Source: Paralvinella palmiformis
Taxonomy: Eukaryota > Annelida > Polychaeta > Terebellida > Alvinellidae
Direction of reading: 5' to 3'
Length of the DNA: 64,000 nt
Assembly (NCBI GenBank): GCA_025642065.1
Contig: JAODUP010000014.1
Location: forward strand, 1,027,001-1,091,000
Shown: positions 1-13,469 of the stretch, piece by piece
Position numbering within the stretch: the first letter of the stretch is position 1
How the letters are laid out: every line of letters begins with the position of its first letter
Translations under genes and position numbers: made by a program
Notes under the pieces: model-generated
What the model saw: only the letters and a program-made list of their open reading frames with translations
The model's database searches: none
What the model was told of the DNA's origin: nothing

Positions 1-32
1 GATTAAAAAGGCAATTTGCACTCTGTACCTTA

Positions 33-35
<3 letters not shown>

Positions 36-78
<43 letters not shown>
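36..78. repeat. (TA)n microsatellite
   Basis: An uninterrupted TA dinucleotide array of about 43 bp, one of more than twenty in the window. Confidence 0.95.
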
Positions 79-81
<3 letters not shown>

Positions 82-1835
82 GTGACTCTGTCTAATTGGG
101 CTGTATACTTTATTACAATCAGGGTGTGTCATTGAAGCACGAAAGGATATGTTCCCTTACCGCATCACCTTTCCAGCATATTGTTGATGCACGAATGCTT
201 TATGGGATAATGGAGTCCGCATTCAATCAAACTGCTTTCGGGTCGATAGTTAAAGTAATGCTTATGTCACAGATGGCGTAGTTGTAATCGTATTCGTTAT
301 ATTGACAAGTAAATTGTAATCGATTATTTAATCCTGTAATATTACTCCCATTAGACTGGGAATGATATTCAGTCCATTTGGCCGGTGGAATGGTCCATAC
401 CACCTAATCCAGTAATGGTGAGTAAGTGATTGCTTGTTTACATGCTCGATCATGGGACATTATATAATTTAAATTGTGATATATATATATATATATATAT
501 ATTCCTTTCGATGTAGAGGGGCTGTCTTTTCTATGCATTTTAAGTTTGCACCTATTTATCTATACTGCCGTCGTTAATGCAGTCCCTTAATACTCTGTAG
601 GAAGCATATACAATTCAGTTGCTGGCTGGATCATTCGGTTGTTTGGAACACCATGATTTATCAGATATCGTCGTATATTTGGTATATTTCTGTAGCTGCA
701 TATTGTTTACACAAGTTTATAATGGTCGTATCTACCACGTTTGGTTAACAGTGCTGCCTGAAATTGTACCAGCGATGTGTATTGATTGGCTTATCGGTAA
801 CCTGACATGTTGCCTGTATTGGATTCAGTATAATACGACCTTTTTCCCCCCGACAATAACACGAAATAATTTTACCAATCTGTGAAGGATTAGATTAATA
901 TAATTGCCGTTTTATTTGTGTTTTCTATTAGTTAATTCGGTTCTTGTTTTCAGAATTATATTAGAGTATATACCAGATATGCTTATATGGGCGTGTACTG
1001 TGTCACGTAAATGATCATAACATATTAATAGCAATTATTTAGCACGCCTGGTAACACACACACATATATATATATATATATTGTCTTGCGTCGTCTAACG
1101 ATCTTTACATTAGAACTGTTTGCTTCTATTCTAGTTGTTTCCGCAAAAACGTGTGCGCGTCATCTTACTTGTAGTTAGTGCAGTATCCCCTACGGCTGTC
1201 GCTTATTTGGCACAGCCTATCAGTCTATCAATCTCTCTTAAACCTTTTTATACCCACGATGTGAAGGATCTATTTTCTCGGCTTACGTCGTAGACAATCG
1301 GCGCATAACCTTAAACCAGTCAAACCGGTCTTGACAGGGAGGCGGCAATAAAGGCGATTACTTTACCATAGGAAAGCCGCCAATAGCTAGCTAGATCCAA
1401 TCGTGGGATACCCCTAGTCGAGAAATGCTCTAGGGCCGTGTGTTTAAAATTGGAACTAAACATACCTAAGAGTGACCTTTCCACTCCACCCCCCCCCCAG
1501 GTTTCACAGACTTGCTAAATATGTAGCGAAAATGCCAGAATAGTTCAAAACCATTGAGTCGGCGTGGGTGAAAAGCTCTAATTCAATTTGTTCTTGAATG
1601 TCTCCTAGTCTCATATTAAAAATTAAAACCTTTGTTTGAAGAAGAAGAAGAAAAGCACTCACCGTTTATCGTGATCAATTTCAAAAGTTTGGTTTCTGGT
1701 AATAATTCGCCTTAAATTATCCGCAAACATTGCTTCATAGAAAGAGCATCTTAGACATAAAAAACTGAAAAATTCATATTAAAGAAGACACCGAAAAAGC
1801 TTAACTTTTTTAGTCATATATACACACCTACACCT

Positions 1836-1909
<74 letters not shown>

Positions 1910-1910
1910 A
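1836..1910. repeat. Compound (CA)n(TA)n(GA)n microsatellite
   Basis: Three dinucleotide blocks follow each other without interruption: CA to about 1858, TA to about 1886, then GA to 1908. Confidence 0.95.
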
Positions 1911-3629
1911 AACACCAAGACGACAAATATAAATTAAATTATATTAAGATTTAAATTAAGTATTAGTTCTAAGTATGTCATAGAAATGTCTGAATTTGTT
2001 CTGCCAATGAACGCATCCAAGCCCTACTTTATGAGGCTGATGATGACAACCGTTTGAGTTATTTTGATCCCTCACATAGTAGTACAAATACAGACAAGAT
2101 GGAACCGATACAATTTCAGAATTCTTACCAATGTTTTTTTTTCGTCATATTATAGGAGGGGAGGGGTTTGTAACAACTTCTGAAATAGCTATGGCATTTT
2201 GTCCCGGGGCTTTTAAGACATATTTCGTGTGTTTGTGTGTCTGCGTGTTTGTGTATATCCCTAACTGTGCTGGGTGTGTAGGTGTGTGGGGGGGGGGTGC
2301 TTGCAAAAACAGCGTAATGTAGAGTGAACTCCCCCACCACAAGTCCCGGGATACATAAATAAGAGTGTAGCTACGGTTGGTTGTTTACTCCAGATACCTG
2401 GGTTTTAGTTTGTAAGGTTTCAGCAGAATTACAGATTGTTAAAATGCCTAACTGTCACCATTCTGTCATCGTGTGATATTTTCTGCCCAACAAAGTCAGG
2501 CTTGTTCACCAGTGGTTTGTGCGTGTTTTAGGGGGGGGGGGGCCGTGTTGCGCATATAGAATGACTAGGCAGGTTCCACTTCACTGCTCGTCGGGGCTTA
2601 TATTTTGTATTCAAGACATTCTTTCTCTACGGAAAGAATTCTTCTTTAAGATGGTATGTTTAAATACCCCCCTTAAGTTCGTTTTTTTTATTGTGTGTGT
2701 GTGTGTGTGTGTGCGTGTGTCTTTACGCGTATTCACCTACGTCTAACAGGATGCAAGAATTGTATTCGGGTCTTTAGGTTACAGATGATATAAATGTAGG
2801 TGTAGTTTTGCGTGTTGACATAAGGGTTGAATTATTTACCCTGTAGCGATATATGGTGCTCGAGCTGTGTTTCTGTTAACGTGATAAGAACTTAGTAAGA
2901 ACTATCTTTCGATCGTTGTTTTGGTGTTTGATAAACAATCATCCGGTATGTGTTTAGTCTACCTCTGGATTACATCCTACTTGTGAGTATCGAGAATATC
3001 TACAAGTGGGCAATGCAGTAATTCATTACTTTAATCTGTACTTACGCTGAAGTTATCTGGGCATACCAGCTGCCAATCCAAAAATGAACTCTTGATCATT
3101 TGTTCCCGTTGAAATGTCTCCTTTTCGTAATGGAATCTAGCAGTTTCCGCTGACACGATATGTTATCGATAGCAGAGTTGGTTCGCTTGATGCAGTGGTA
3201 AGTTTTATTATATTTTAGAACAGCGATTATTGGAGACGTTTAATAACCGGCAGTCATCCAGTCGATAGGCCAAATGCTTGTCTCGTTATAAGTGTACTTG
3301 AAAATATTTTACCGACAGTCAACACTGGAATTACATTTAGAGCTATAGCATTTACGATGGACCACAGAATATAGTTTTTCTTAATTTATGTTATTGTTGT
3401 TGTTCTTGTTGTTGTTGTTATAATATGTCTGTATTAGATAACAGACAAACGCGTGATGAATAAGCTCCCGATGGAATTGATATTCAGACTAGTTGTATGC
3501 GTCTCATTTACTGCATTATTACTTTCGCAGTTTTTGTTCTTCATGTTTTCTTTTCGACTCTACGTCTAGTGTCCTTTCTTTCGCAGATTAGACAACGTCG
3601 GGTGGCTAGTAACCGGTCCTGCTAACATA

Positions 3630-6600
3630 ATGGCACGCGATAAGAAGAAGAAGGGCACCATTAACAATATTGTATGCCGCTTTATGCTGCAACAGATAGC
3701 CAAAGAAATAACACGCTACAGACGATACAGCAGAGAGGAGATTCTAAGACTTTTTCGCGGGTTAATGCAGCCAGTTGTTCGGTTAGAAAGACTTCAGCAG
3801 GATATCGTCTGTCAGTGGACAGCAAGAAAGCCGGGAAACGACCGGAACGATCTCGGCCATGGCGTTGTGCAGGAAAATATGCAAAGGAAATCAGTTCCTC
3901 GGAAAAGGTTTTTAATGCCCGTGAATGCAAAATCAACTTCCAGACACAAAAGCAACAATGACAGCTCTAGAATGTCAGCACGAATCGCAAATAGCTGCCT
4001 TTTCGTTTCATCGACGAATTCGTTAGGGACATTATCGTCGCTATCTGGTGCTGACGATAATATACAAATAAACAAAAACGGCACAGGTGCCTTTCCGGGT
4101 GATCTGGATAGTCTGCAGAAAGGAAATGTATTATCCACCACTGGTGCTACATCGGGGCATTATCGTTCATCACTCTGCTCTTGTAAAAAAATAAACAAAT
4201 GGCCATCATCGAGAAAGAACTGGAAATGTAAGATACATAGACCGATCAAGAATTACAATCGTCTTCAAGCTAAACCTATGTTTAGGCTCAATAAACGGAT
4301 AGAACTCTCTCGCAATCGAACCTGTCTTGCTCGGGGACACAAGGTGCCTTCGGTGCCGGTAGACAGGATGACAAATAACCAGGATGTGTCATTAAAACAT
4401 ACACTTCTTCCTGATGAAATACTGCAAACAACAGAGAGTGAAGATGGTCATTCATTATTGTGTAATAAAGAGAATGATAAAATACACCTCGCCAGCGAAA
4501 TTGCCATTACCCGTGCCACATCCAGCACGACATGTGTTGCTTCAGACTGCCATACACCATTACGTAATAGCACTGACACTATTCGCGATGTTATACAAAA
4601 CAGTGCAGTTCCAAGTGATGATGCTCTACGTATGAAGGGGAACCGTGTTGACAATATTACCGCGATGGAGTTGGAAACTGATGATCGTCTATCCGTTCCT
4701 TGCGACGAGGGAAATCATGCTGAACTTATACCATCACCCACCACTGACGCAGTTGATAGAGAAGAACAATCCAATGAAGGTTCACTCTCTTATCTTGCTG
4801 ACAGTGACAACTCTTTTTCCAAGATCGCCAGTGTTAATCATATGAAAAATAGCGATAAATCGGGGATGTTATTAGATACATCAGCGTCAGATAATGTACT
4901 TGCAGGTGACGACGTTGCCAATTCCGAGAGAGCTCTCGTCGGAACAAATATTGTTATCGGAGTGGAAATGAACTCTGGGTATCATGCGTCTGCTATCCAA
5001 GATAACGCACGTCATGAAAACGCCAATGATGATTTGAAGATTTTATCAGGTCAGTCATCCGCAGAGGCTTCGGAAATTGGTGATAAACATTCAACACAAC
5101 CGATACAACCAACGCCTGATGCATTTTCAGGCAGTATATCGCACGATTGCAGTCCTAAACAACCGCTACAGCATACTCAATCAGCTGGCAAATCAGTTAA
5201 TGAACGTTTAAAGCCTAAAGGTCTATCAATTACTAGTCATTCAGTAAAGAACTATGACTATGCTGTTTTTAACAGTCTAAGTCATAAGCATGTCGATGGA
5301 ACTACAATGAAGATGGTCCAGGAGAGTTTTGAAAAAGGCTCCAGTGACAGATCACAAGAAAGTAAACACAATTCTGACACTTCCTCTGATGAACATCTGC
5401 ATTCTAAACCTATACTGCCCGTGGATTATCCTTCGAAACACGCCGACTCCGCAGTGTATAACAACTTACCTGATAGAGAAAATAGTGAGGACACTGAATC
5501 TTCAATAAACATGACACAGCAGATATCTCATTGCAGTCTATCAACAACATCTAGTGATATAAAAGACCGTGACACTCGAACTAAATATAACGCTAGATTA
5601 TATGAGAAAAGTAGTAACGACACTGGGTTTTATTCGCGTCCAGCAACCCCAAACGGTCTAACACCTGGTAGTAAAGGGCCCTCTGCGATGCAACATGACA
5701 TGCCCAGATCTTCTGCATGCACTCCATCATATGAATACTGCCTAAAAGCTGATCCAACATTAACTCCAAACATTCGAACTGGGTATTTATATCCGGGTGA
5801 TACTGAATGTCTTTCCGGCCACTCTTTCGCGACGCCATCGATCCCGGAAAAGAGAGAAACGGGCGTTAACGTAAGTGTTCAAGGAACCGATTCTAATCAA
5901 CTTAGAAACTCGGCATATTCGATCAACCGACAGGCTCCGTTCAGTGACAAATTATCTGTGTATACTTCACAAGCAGCAATTGCTTTGCCGTACGAGAACG
6001 AGAACCAACGGAAAGAATCGCGACAATTCGCATTCCCCCAAGTTATTGACAAAATATGTAAGGCAGCTTTTGCATCTTTGGATAATAATAATGGCAGCCA
6101 GCAACCCAACTGGAATGACTTACCCGATTATTCTCCGGTAGACGCTCGTAGAGAATTTGCTCCGGTGGAACCTATTGGTTCCTCCAAGAGCCAACACTTC
6201 AATAGCAGTCCGAAATCTAGTGGTTTAGATTTTGGAACAAATACTCAACCAGCCATGGCTAACCCACAAAGCAATGCAAACACCTGGTGGAACACAGCTT
6301 CATGTAAGTTATATTTGCATGTATTACCTGTAATATTTGTAAACTTTCAAGGGTGCTAATGAAACAAATAATGTAAATTTCTCTTTCCAAGAAGACTGTT
6401 GTCGTACTGTGACACATTTTGTAATCCCTATTTATTTATTTACTAATTTATATATGAATATCGTTCGGTATTCTCTGATTCCTTCCTACCTGATTGCAAT
6501 ATCTCCTTTTCGACTAAATGCTCTCCAATATTATCCATTGGATTAAGGCTATTATAGATATGGAGTTTTATTAGCTAGGGAATATCAGCGTGTAATATCA

Positions 6601-9600
6601 GAATACGGAATACGAGTAGACACTTATTACAAAAGTAATCTCGCTAAAGAAAATATCCAAACGCCTATTTTTGGTTAATAATTGTATTGTTTTATTTATT
6701 GGATTGTAGTAGGTTGTGCCTCGTATAGAGGTACTGGAATTAATTTGGCCCGAAAAGATACGGCTGACTTCCAGAAACATAACGCATTCGTCCGTAAGAA
6801 CAAATCTGACATCCAGCCCGGTGCTATGGAATTAAGACTCATCAGAGATCGATCAGCTCAAACCGATGAAACGATGATCCGTGAGGAAATAGTGCTGAAA
6901 GAAAGACAATCCGTTTCAAACTCTAGACAAATATTACAGGAGCCAGATATTAACGAAAACACCGTTAGTAATAATAATGTGTCGAGCAGTTATTCCGAGG
7001 AAGGTGGTTATGGGACGACGAAGGATATGAGAATATCTCCTCTTGAACATCAGTCGGGTAATGCTAACAAATGTGATGTTATCACTAATGAAATACTCCT
7101 CAAACATGACCCGGTTAGTGTTGCTGTCGGTGAGCTGAAAATAGTCGACGTTGTTTCCTTGGCCAGATTTGTTCCGATGTTAAACTCTGCTGCTGCTTCC
7201 GTTTCAAAATCATCAAAGGAGATTCAAGTGAACAGTGCTTCAGAATACTCAAATGGAACTAAGGCGGGTAACGACGAGACAGCTCCACTAGATTTAAGCG
7301 CCAGACCTTCCAGCATCCTTGGCTTGCGAAAGAAAGAAGAACGTCAGTCAGCCACCACGCATTTGACAGAGACCGACCCGAGTGAAATTCAGATAGAATC
7401 AATTGTTTCTCCGAGTGCCACATCACCTACTACATATACCTGTTCACCTAGTATTTACACTGGCAAAGCACTGGGTGATCAACATCTAAAAGTGTCTGTC
7501 AGTCCCAATTGCAACTCCCCTTCTAGTTTAGCTTCCACACTTTCTAAGGCTGCTGCTGTGAGTCAATGTACCAATCTTCCAGCTATCAACAGCCACAAGC
7601 TGAAAGGAAGATTTAGCATGCCGGGTTCATGTAATAGTTTCATAGCTGAATCAATACAGATCACTGGGTCTGTTATTCGCCGCGCAGAAGAAACGACAAA
7701 CTATGTAGCGGAATTGCAAACCAGTCCATCGATACTTAATGGAAATAACTTTCGTGCTTTGCCCGGGAAAAATTCTAGCAGAGGGGTATTTAGCCATTCA
7801 GCGACATTATTACATCTGGATGATTACATGACGATAACTAACTCCTCAGAATCCGTATGTAAAAGTAAAGAGACTCATACACATTCGGCCGATAAGGCCA
7901 ATTTTAAGGTCATGGACATATCTGACAATTGTATGCTACCGGCTAATTCAACGTGTACACCAAATTTTAACGGGGTTAATGCACTACGAGATGGACAATT
8001 CATAGCAGATCGGCTAATTGGACAGGGAAACCTCACGCCCTCGAGATCATCTGGTGTCCTTGACGGCGTAGTACCTATCAGTTTGTCTGCCCAGCAATTG
8101 ATTGTGAACGACAATCGGCAAGGCAAATTGTGTATGCCGGGTGTCTATAAACATTCTAAAGTGCAACCTATAGTCAATGTATGCGTTACTCGTTCCCCAA
8201 ACCAAACAATGGATTCCATTTCAGAATTACCCGGCAGTTCAAAAACATCAAATCTGAAACTCGTGACGTCAAACGCCTCGATTCAACAATACCCAGTTAC
8301 GGATGTTTTACCCAGGGCATCAACCCAGAAAGCTGACGGAATCGTGAACCATGATCGATATTTATCAGCAGGTCAAAAATTGAACTCTCAAATTGGAGAA
8401 TGTACTAACACACATACTGGTAGTATGAATACTGCATGTAAATCTACCGTCAGTATTAAGCCCGTGATCCCGTTACCTGTATTCAGAAGTCTAGTATCCA
8501 CTGTGGTGACGTCGATGCTATCTCCAGAGTATGAAAATCGACAAACGACAACAGATGCTCTTCCATTTCAACATGTCACAGTAGATCAATCTGCTCAATC
8601 TCTCCATGCGGCTCCGATCTACTCAGGTAATGAATCGCCTTCGACAACGATACTACCAGATGGACGACTAATAACAACCTGTGGTCAATCTAATCCCACC
8701 AAATTATCGCCCATCAAGAAACTCGTACATCCACCAGAACAGGCGCTGTCTTTGAATAGAGGACAAATGGCCGAAGCAAGTGCACCACTTATATACCCTT
8801 CGAGCACTAATGTCGCTTCAGTTCAGCTTCAAGAGAAAACGATGCTTAAACCGCCACCGCCATACCGTATGCCAAATAAACAACGATTTCTAAGTGCAGA
8901 TCAAAGCAACATTCCCATATCAACCGTCCATGGCAGAGTACAGCCTCTCAGTGCGGATCATTCGGTGTTTTCCTTAAGACCACGGCAGGCTGTTAATTAT
9001 ACGACAGAGAGCTACGGGCAGATAAATTCCAGTCGGGTAAATTCTCCAATTTGGGACGAAGGCAAATCCTTTATACCACCTCAGCAACAACATCACCAAC
9101 AACGATGGCAACGATCACGAATGGCAAATTCAATACAACCTCATAACAGACCGCTTCAGATGGGACAACGAATGACGGTATGTATCACGATAGAGGTCAA
9201 GCGATTAAACTCTCTCGCTCGGAGCATATAAGGCTTGTATTACCATATTTGTTTAAATTCGTTGAAATATTTAAAACTCCAAACGATCAATCGTGGCCGT
9301 AGCCGGATTAATGAAGTGATTTGATTTTGCCAATTAACTCCTGCAATCAACAGGTTAGAGGCATCACCTAGGGGCGTTAATCAATACTACATTATAATCA
9401 TTGTCGCTTTTATGATACCAGAACCAGGCACCTAGACCGTCCTGGAAGCCTGGCGTTTGGGCAGGCAGCGACGAATTGGTCCCGTTTGTATGCAGTTCGA
9501 CGACCCTTGCTCATATTACATGCAACGTGTGTGAGAACAGAGCGAAATTCCTCTGTTCGGGCTGTAGGAGAGTCGCATACTGCAGTCACGAGTGTCAAGT

Positions 9601-9756
9601 AGGCTTCATTCCTGCTTCAATGCGTTTTCTAACATGTTACATTTCTATTTACGGGCGTTGCTATCCCACCGACATGAATATGTTTATTCGTTTTCATTGT
9701 AGGTGAATTCGTGGAAAGATCATCGTGGTACTTGCTTGCAATATTCTAGAAGGTGA
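3630..9756 (+). CDS. Large MYND zinc-finger protein, four coding exons
   Basis: I join exons 3630-6303, 6710-9177, 9422-9598 and 9703-9756. Phases agree at every junction and give 5373 bp, about 1790 residues. The C-terminal MYND finger spans residues ~1748-1784: CNVC, then CSGC, then YCSHECQ at the end of exon 3, and WKDH...C in exon 4. It is therefore completed only by splicing. MYND fingers bind proline-rich partner peptides, often in transcriptional repressors. Residues ~1084-1088 (7285-7299) read PLDLS, the known CtBP-binding motif. The N-terminus is very basic (MARDKKKK) with a possible amphipathic helix over residues 15-55; the rest is Ser/Thr/Asn-rich and looks disordered. There is no SET, SAND or NHR domain, so SMYD, DEAF1 and ETO identities are not supported. 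If the exon ending at 3197 joins 3587, an in-frame TGA lies just upstream, supporting the ATG at 3630. A nuclear co-repressor role is inference. Confidence 0.85.
6704..6714 (+). promoter_or_regulatory. NAGNAG tandem splice acceptor of exon 2
   Basis: The acceptor reads TAGTAGG, so splicing after 6709 or after 6712 both keep the frame, including or dropping one residue. Tandem acceptors of this kind commonly give mixed isoforms. Confidence 0.55.
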
Positions 9757-9759
9757 TAG

Positions 9760-9761
<2 letters not shown>

Positions 9762-9807
<46 letters not shown>
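9762..9807. repeat. (TA)n microsatellite
   Basis: A TA array starting a few bases after the MYND gene stop codon at 9754-9756, so it would lie in the 3' UTR. Confidence 0.95.
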
Positions 9808-9810
<3 letters not shown>

Positions 9811-11099
9811 ACTGCAAGCGTTTCTTTGCTTGCATGCAATACTAGGTCGTTCATTAGACTACATTCATTTCAACAAAAGTTGCAATTTACTGAAAGACAC
9901 ATTCGCTAGAAGCGTATCTTTTTTAGCCAAGGTCTTTCTTAGATTAAACATGGTTTATATGTTATTAATATACTGATGTCATATCAAATCTTATTTGTTC
10001 ATCGCATAACTACTTAAACGTAGTCGTAAACGAGTATTTTCTTCGTCAAATTGTTTCAAAATCTTACTCTAACGTTTTATTTTGTGTCGTTTCACACTTT
10101 ATCATTTACAATCTGAATATTTAATACACGCGGACACAGAATGACAATTGCATATTTATTCAAATAAATCAATTTAAATATCACGTACGTCACATTGTTA
10201 TTATGTTTAAAGAGATCAGATCCTTTTGTTTTCTTTGATAGATTACTGATGATCTTTCGCTGACCCATACGAATATTCCCATCGGGAATATATGTCTCAG
10301 TTCGTTTGCAGCATTCAGTAGAATATAATCATTGTAATATGTGTCAGGCATATATCAATATATATATATATATATATATATATATCCAAAGAATACCATT
10401 GAATACTAATGAAATGCTTGGAGTTCAAGTATTAGCAAGTTAGATGAAACTAAGTAAGTTTGTATAGGTAACCACCATTATTATATCATAATTACTAAAA
10501 TGCAGCATTGCAAGAGGTTTTATGAAATTTGTTTTATGGTGATTTCGTACTTAATAATGTGCATATTTTTGTTAACCTTTTCATTTAACGATCATTTTAG
10601 ACGTCCCTGGCAACTTTACATTTGATTATATACATAAATATAATTGCACAATGCGTACTTCATGATTTATATTATAACATGAAATGTTCAGCTCTTTCCC
10701 TAATTAAAAAAAAGTAATTTCTTTTCCTGGGGCAGCCATTGGACAAATGAATATTAATTATGTTTGTGGGTCTGGCAAACAACGCTCTAAACAACGCTAT
10801 TGATTTTTGCTTCAACATTTTGCGGTATCAAAGTTTATTGTCACAACATCTGCAGTGCAACATCCATTGCCTGGAATCTTCACCCATCTTGAGTGTTGAA
10901 AGTTGACTTACCCTGACAAATAATACTATATATTAGCAAAAATAAACGAGAAGGGTTATATTTTAACATAATGGATGTTCAGAGAACAGCTAAACGAATG
11001 TCGTAATCGATCTTCCCCTGCAACTAAATAGAATATAATAGTAAATTTACAAACCAACACACTTGATAGTCCATGTTAGTTCCCTGTGTATACGGCGTA
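9808..11099. other. AT-rich non-coding stretch
   Basis: No coding-like frame is seen. An AATAAA at 10163-10168 could be the polyadenylation signal of the upstream MYND gene, about 400 bp after its stop. It also holds (TA)n at 10358-10385. Confidence 0.5.
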
Positions 11100-11161
11100 G
11101 CTGACTGGCAAACCGCAGTGGATTTCTTGATTATGCACTGCGCATGCGTCGCGGAAATTGT
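11100..11161. repeat. Tail fragment of a dispersed repeat shared with 44.3 kb
   Basis: Positions 11113-11161 align with 44318-44366, with 25 consecutive bases at the end differing at one position. The 44-kb copy is the far end of a tRNA-derived SINE-like unit, so this is probably a truncated tail of the same family. Confidence 0.5.
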
Positions 11162-11419
11162 ATATTGAGTTCATTAATTTTATTTCGGAAATTTCAATTG
11201 CATAGGTCAGACTTTAATAAAATAAAGACTAAATACAAAAATGTTATATATATATATATATATATATATCATTATATACCAGTAGATATATAACTCATCT
11301 GCTCTGATAAATATTAAAACAACAGATAACTGGACAAAGATAAGAGACCTGAGCCCATTTGAATCAGATATTTTTTTAAATTTTACTTTGGTTCGATTTA
11401 GCGAAATACTTTCAGCTAA

Positions 11420-12245
11420 ACTATCACATATACGAAGCGATTGATATTATGCAGAAGGTGAAGATGCAATAATATGATTATCATCGGCATATGGTTTAAA
11501 ACAATACCATTGATACTACGACCAATGTTGATACTATTAAATCTAATAGCGAGACCATCCATGTGGATATTAAATGTCACTGGAGGTATTGCGCCACTTG
11601 GTGTATTTCATTAGTACTTCATAGATCTGATTGCAGTACAAGAATGCTAAAAAACGTTGATTATCTTGGTATCGATGAAACAGGTTTATTTGTTAAACTA
11701 GGTCATGAGTGGTTAATGCAGTCAAATGCCTTGGGCACATCAAGATACGGCAATTGTACTCGATTAGAACATGGGTTATAAAACTGACAATAAACAGTAT
11801 AAGTGTAATAGGCCACAGACCTTTAGTTGTCCTTATCTGTAATATTGTTATTCTTGGTACAACAATAGTTTCCACCAACTTAGAGAGTAAATATCAGCGA
11901 AAAAAGTGTGCCATTAAAATGATACAGATTATAGATAGTAGCACAGGTTTAGTACACTCTGCAGTGAATTTGTTATCTGAAACATTGGACTTAGGAAATA
12001 ATCCAAATAGTCCATCAATACCTTTTTATAACATTGTTATCACCAAACATGTCCAAAGTATCACTATCAGAATTGAGTAGGCAAGCAAAATGGTCATACC
12101 ACAGATTTTTTATTTTACAGTCGCCACTAATGTCGTTGATATTAGACGGCAGGAAATTTCTATGGACCTTCTCAAACTCACCAATTACTGGTACTCCGAA
12201 CATCTGTAATATTTTAACGATAGGTCTTGTTCACAGATAACAGCA
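11420..12245 (-). mobile_element. Decayed LINE reverse-transcriptase remnant
   Basis: Read on the minus strand, broken frames show non-LTR reverse-transcriptase landmarks in the correct order. A pre-RT segment (12015-12203) has a WYDHFACLLNS-like stretch. A KAFDCINH-like block lies at ~11712-11735. A FNIHMDGL-like block near 11555-11580 is followed by YADD at 11480-11491. Frames shift between the blocks and there is internal deletion, so it is a fossil. The clade is uncertain; the wording resembles elements of the Jockey/RTE type. Confidence 0.6.
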
Positions 12246-13469
12246 AGGGTATGATTCCTGATATATTAATCTGACATATGAGACAAACGGTTCAGACAGA
12301 ATTCAAAACGAATACATATCGACTAACTGTTTAATTATTATCTTACACAAACCTCGTGTTTACAAACTGATAGCAACAGATGCCAATAGGAAATCCAATC
12401 ACCAAAATACGTATCAGCTGAGATATATACATATTATGTATTATATGTGTGTGTGTGTGTGTGTGTGTGTAATAAGGTACTGGCACAGAGAATTTCGAAC
12501 TGTGAATTCAAACTCTAGACGATTCTTCAGGGGACTGAATCCAGAGTGGCGATTTTTCATGCTGAGACATGTCTCGCCAGTCGCTAAGCCGCCAAGCAAC
12601 AAAAAGCAAATCACCTTCAACCATGATGTCTGAGAGTAAAACACCGGGTCAGATCACAGCAGTTGTGAGAATGTTTAGGTTAATTATGTTTTGCTGTTCG
12701 GGGAAAATCCCCAGGCTGTTGCTTATTCGTCACAGCCTCAGTTTTATTATCTAAGCAACCCTAGCTATAGCTATTTTTTTCAGTTGGTGTATCTTTCTTC
12801 AAAGCAATACCATATAAACTATATACCCCCAATTACCACTCTCTTCAAAGATCAGTTTGTACAACGGGCAGGCGTCATGAAGCGACTACTATTAAAACTG
12901 TTTTGCTTAATTGCTATTAAAAAACTGACATCTGCGCTGAAGCAGATCGTAATAGCGCGTCATAGCTTCGAAACTGTTAAAACTATATATTAACATTTTC
13001 AAACCAGACCTGATCTCTGTTATACAAACTATTGTAATAATAACGTTCTTAAATGTTATTTATGACAAGCAGACTACAGTTAACCTTGAATGCCATAGTA
13101 CAAACTGGACATAACTGGACATAGGAAAGCTAATTCTATTGCCACATATTACAAAGGTTAATTGTATAGGCAACTAAAGTTGTTATATAAAAACCCAAAT
13201 CACACGAGCTGTGCCCAATGCCACCACTCGAGATGCGATGCAGTTTTTCTATTTCAGAGTCATGGGTATTTGTAATGCTTTAGGAGTGTACTGTGCCTGA
13301 TAGAGTCATTTAAATGTTGGATAACCTCTGCTAAATCAGAATATAATAATAAAAAGATCAAACCATCCAAGAAAAATTAAAGGACTGTTTTCAGTGTTGT
13401 TAAAAACGTATTACGCAAACGTCAGCCTGTCCTTCCAAATAGTATCAACTCGAATAAAGATATGGTCCA
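12246..13469. other. Intergenic stretch without recognised genes
   Basis: It contains (GT)n at 12446-12470 and a short hairpin-forming block at 12709-12741 that is similar to 1187-1223. Short open frames on both strands have no recognisable features. Confidence 0.5.

Larger units (their letters stand above)
1..3586. other. Non-coding 5' flank of the MYND gene
   Basis: I see no convincing coding exon here; the short open frames lack family features and overlap simple repeats. The stretch holds (TA)n at 36-78 and 479-502, a CA/TA block at 1053-1081, a compound CA/TA/GA array at 1836-1910, (GT)n at 2692-2720 and G-runs near 2290 and 2531. A GTAAGT donor at 3198 and a polypyrimidine-AG acceptor at 3585-3586 suggest a 5' untranslated exon ending at 3197 that is joined to 3587. 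Confidence 0.6.
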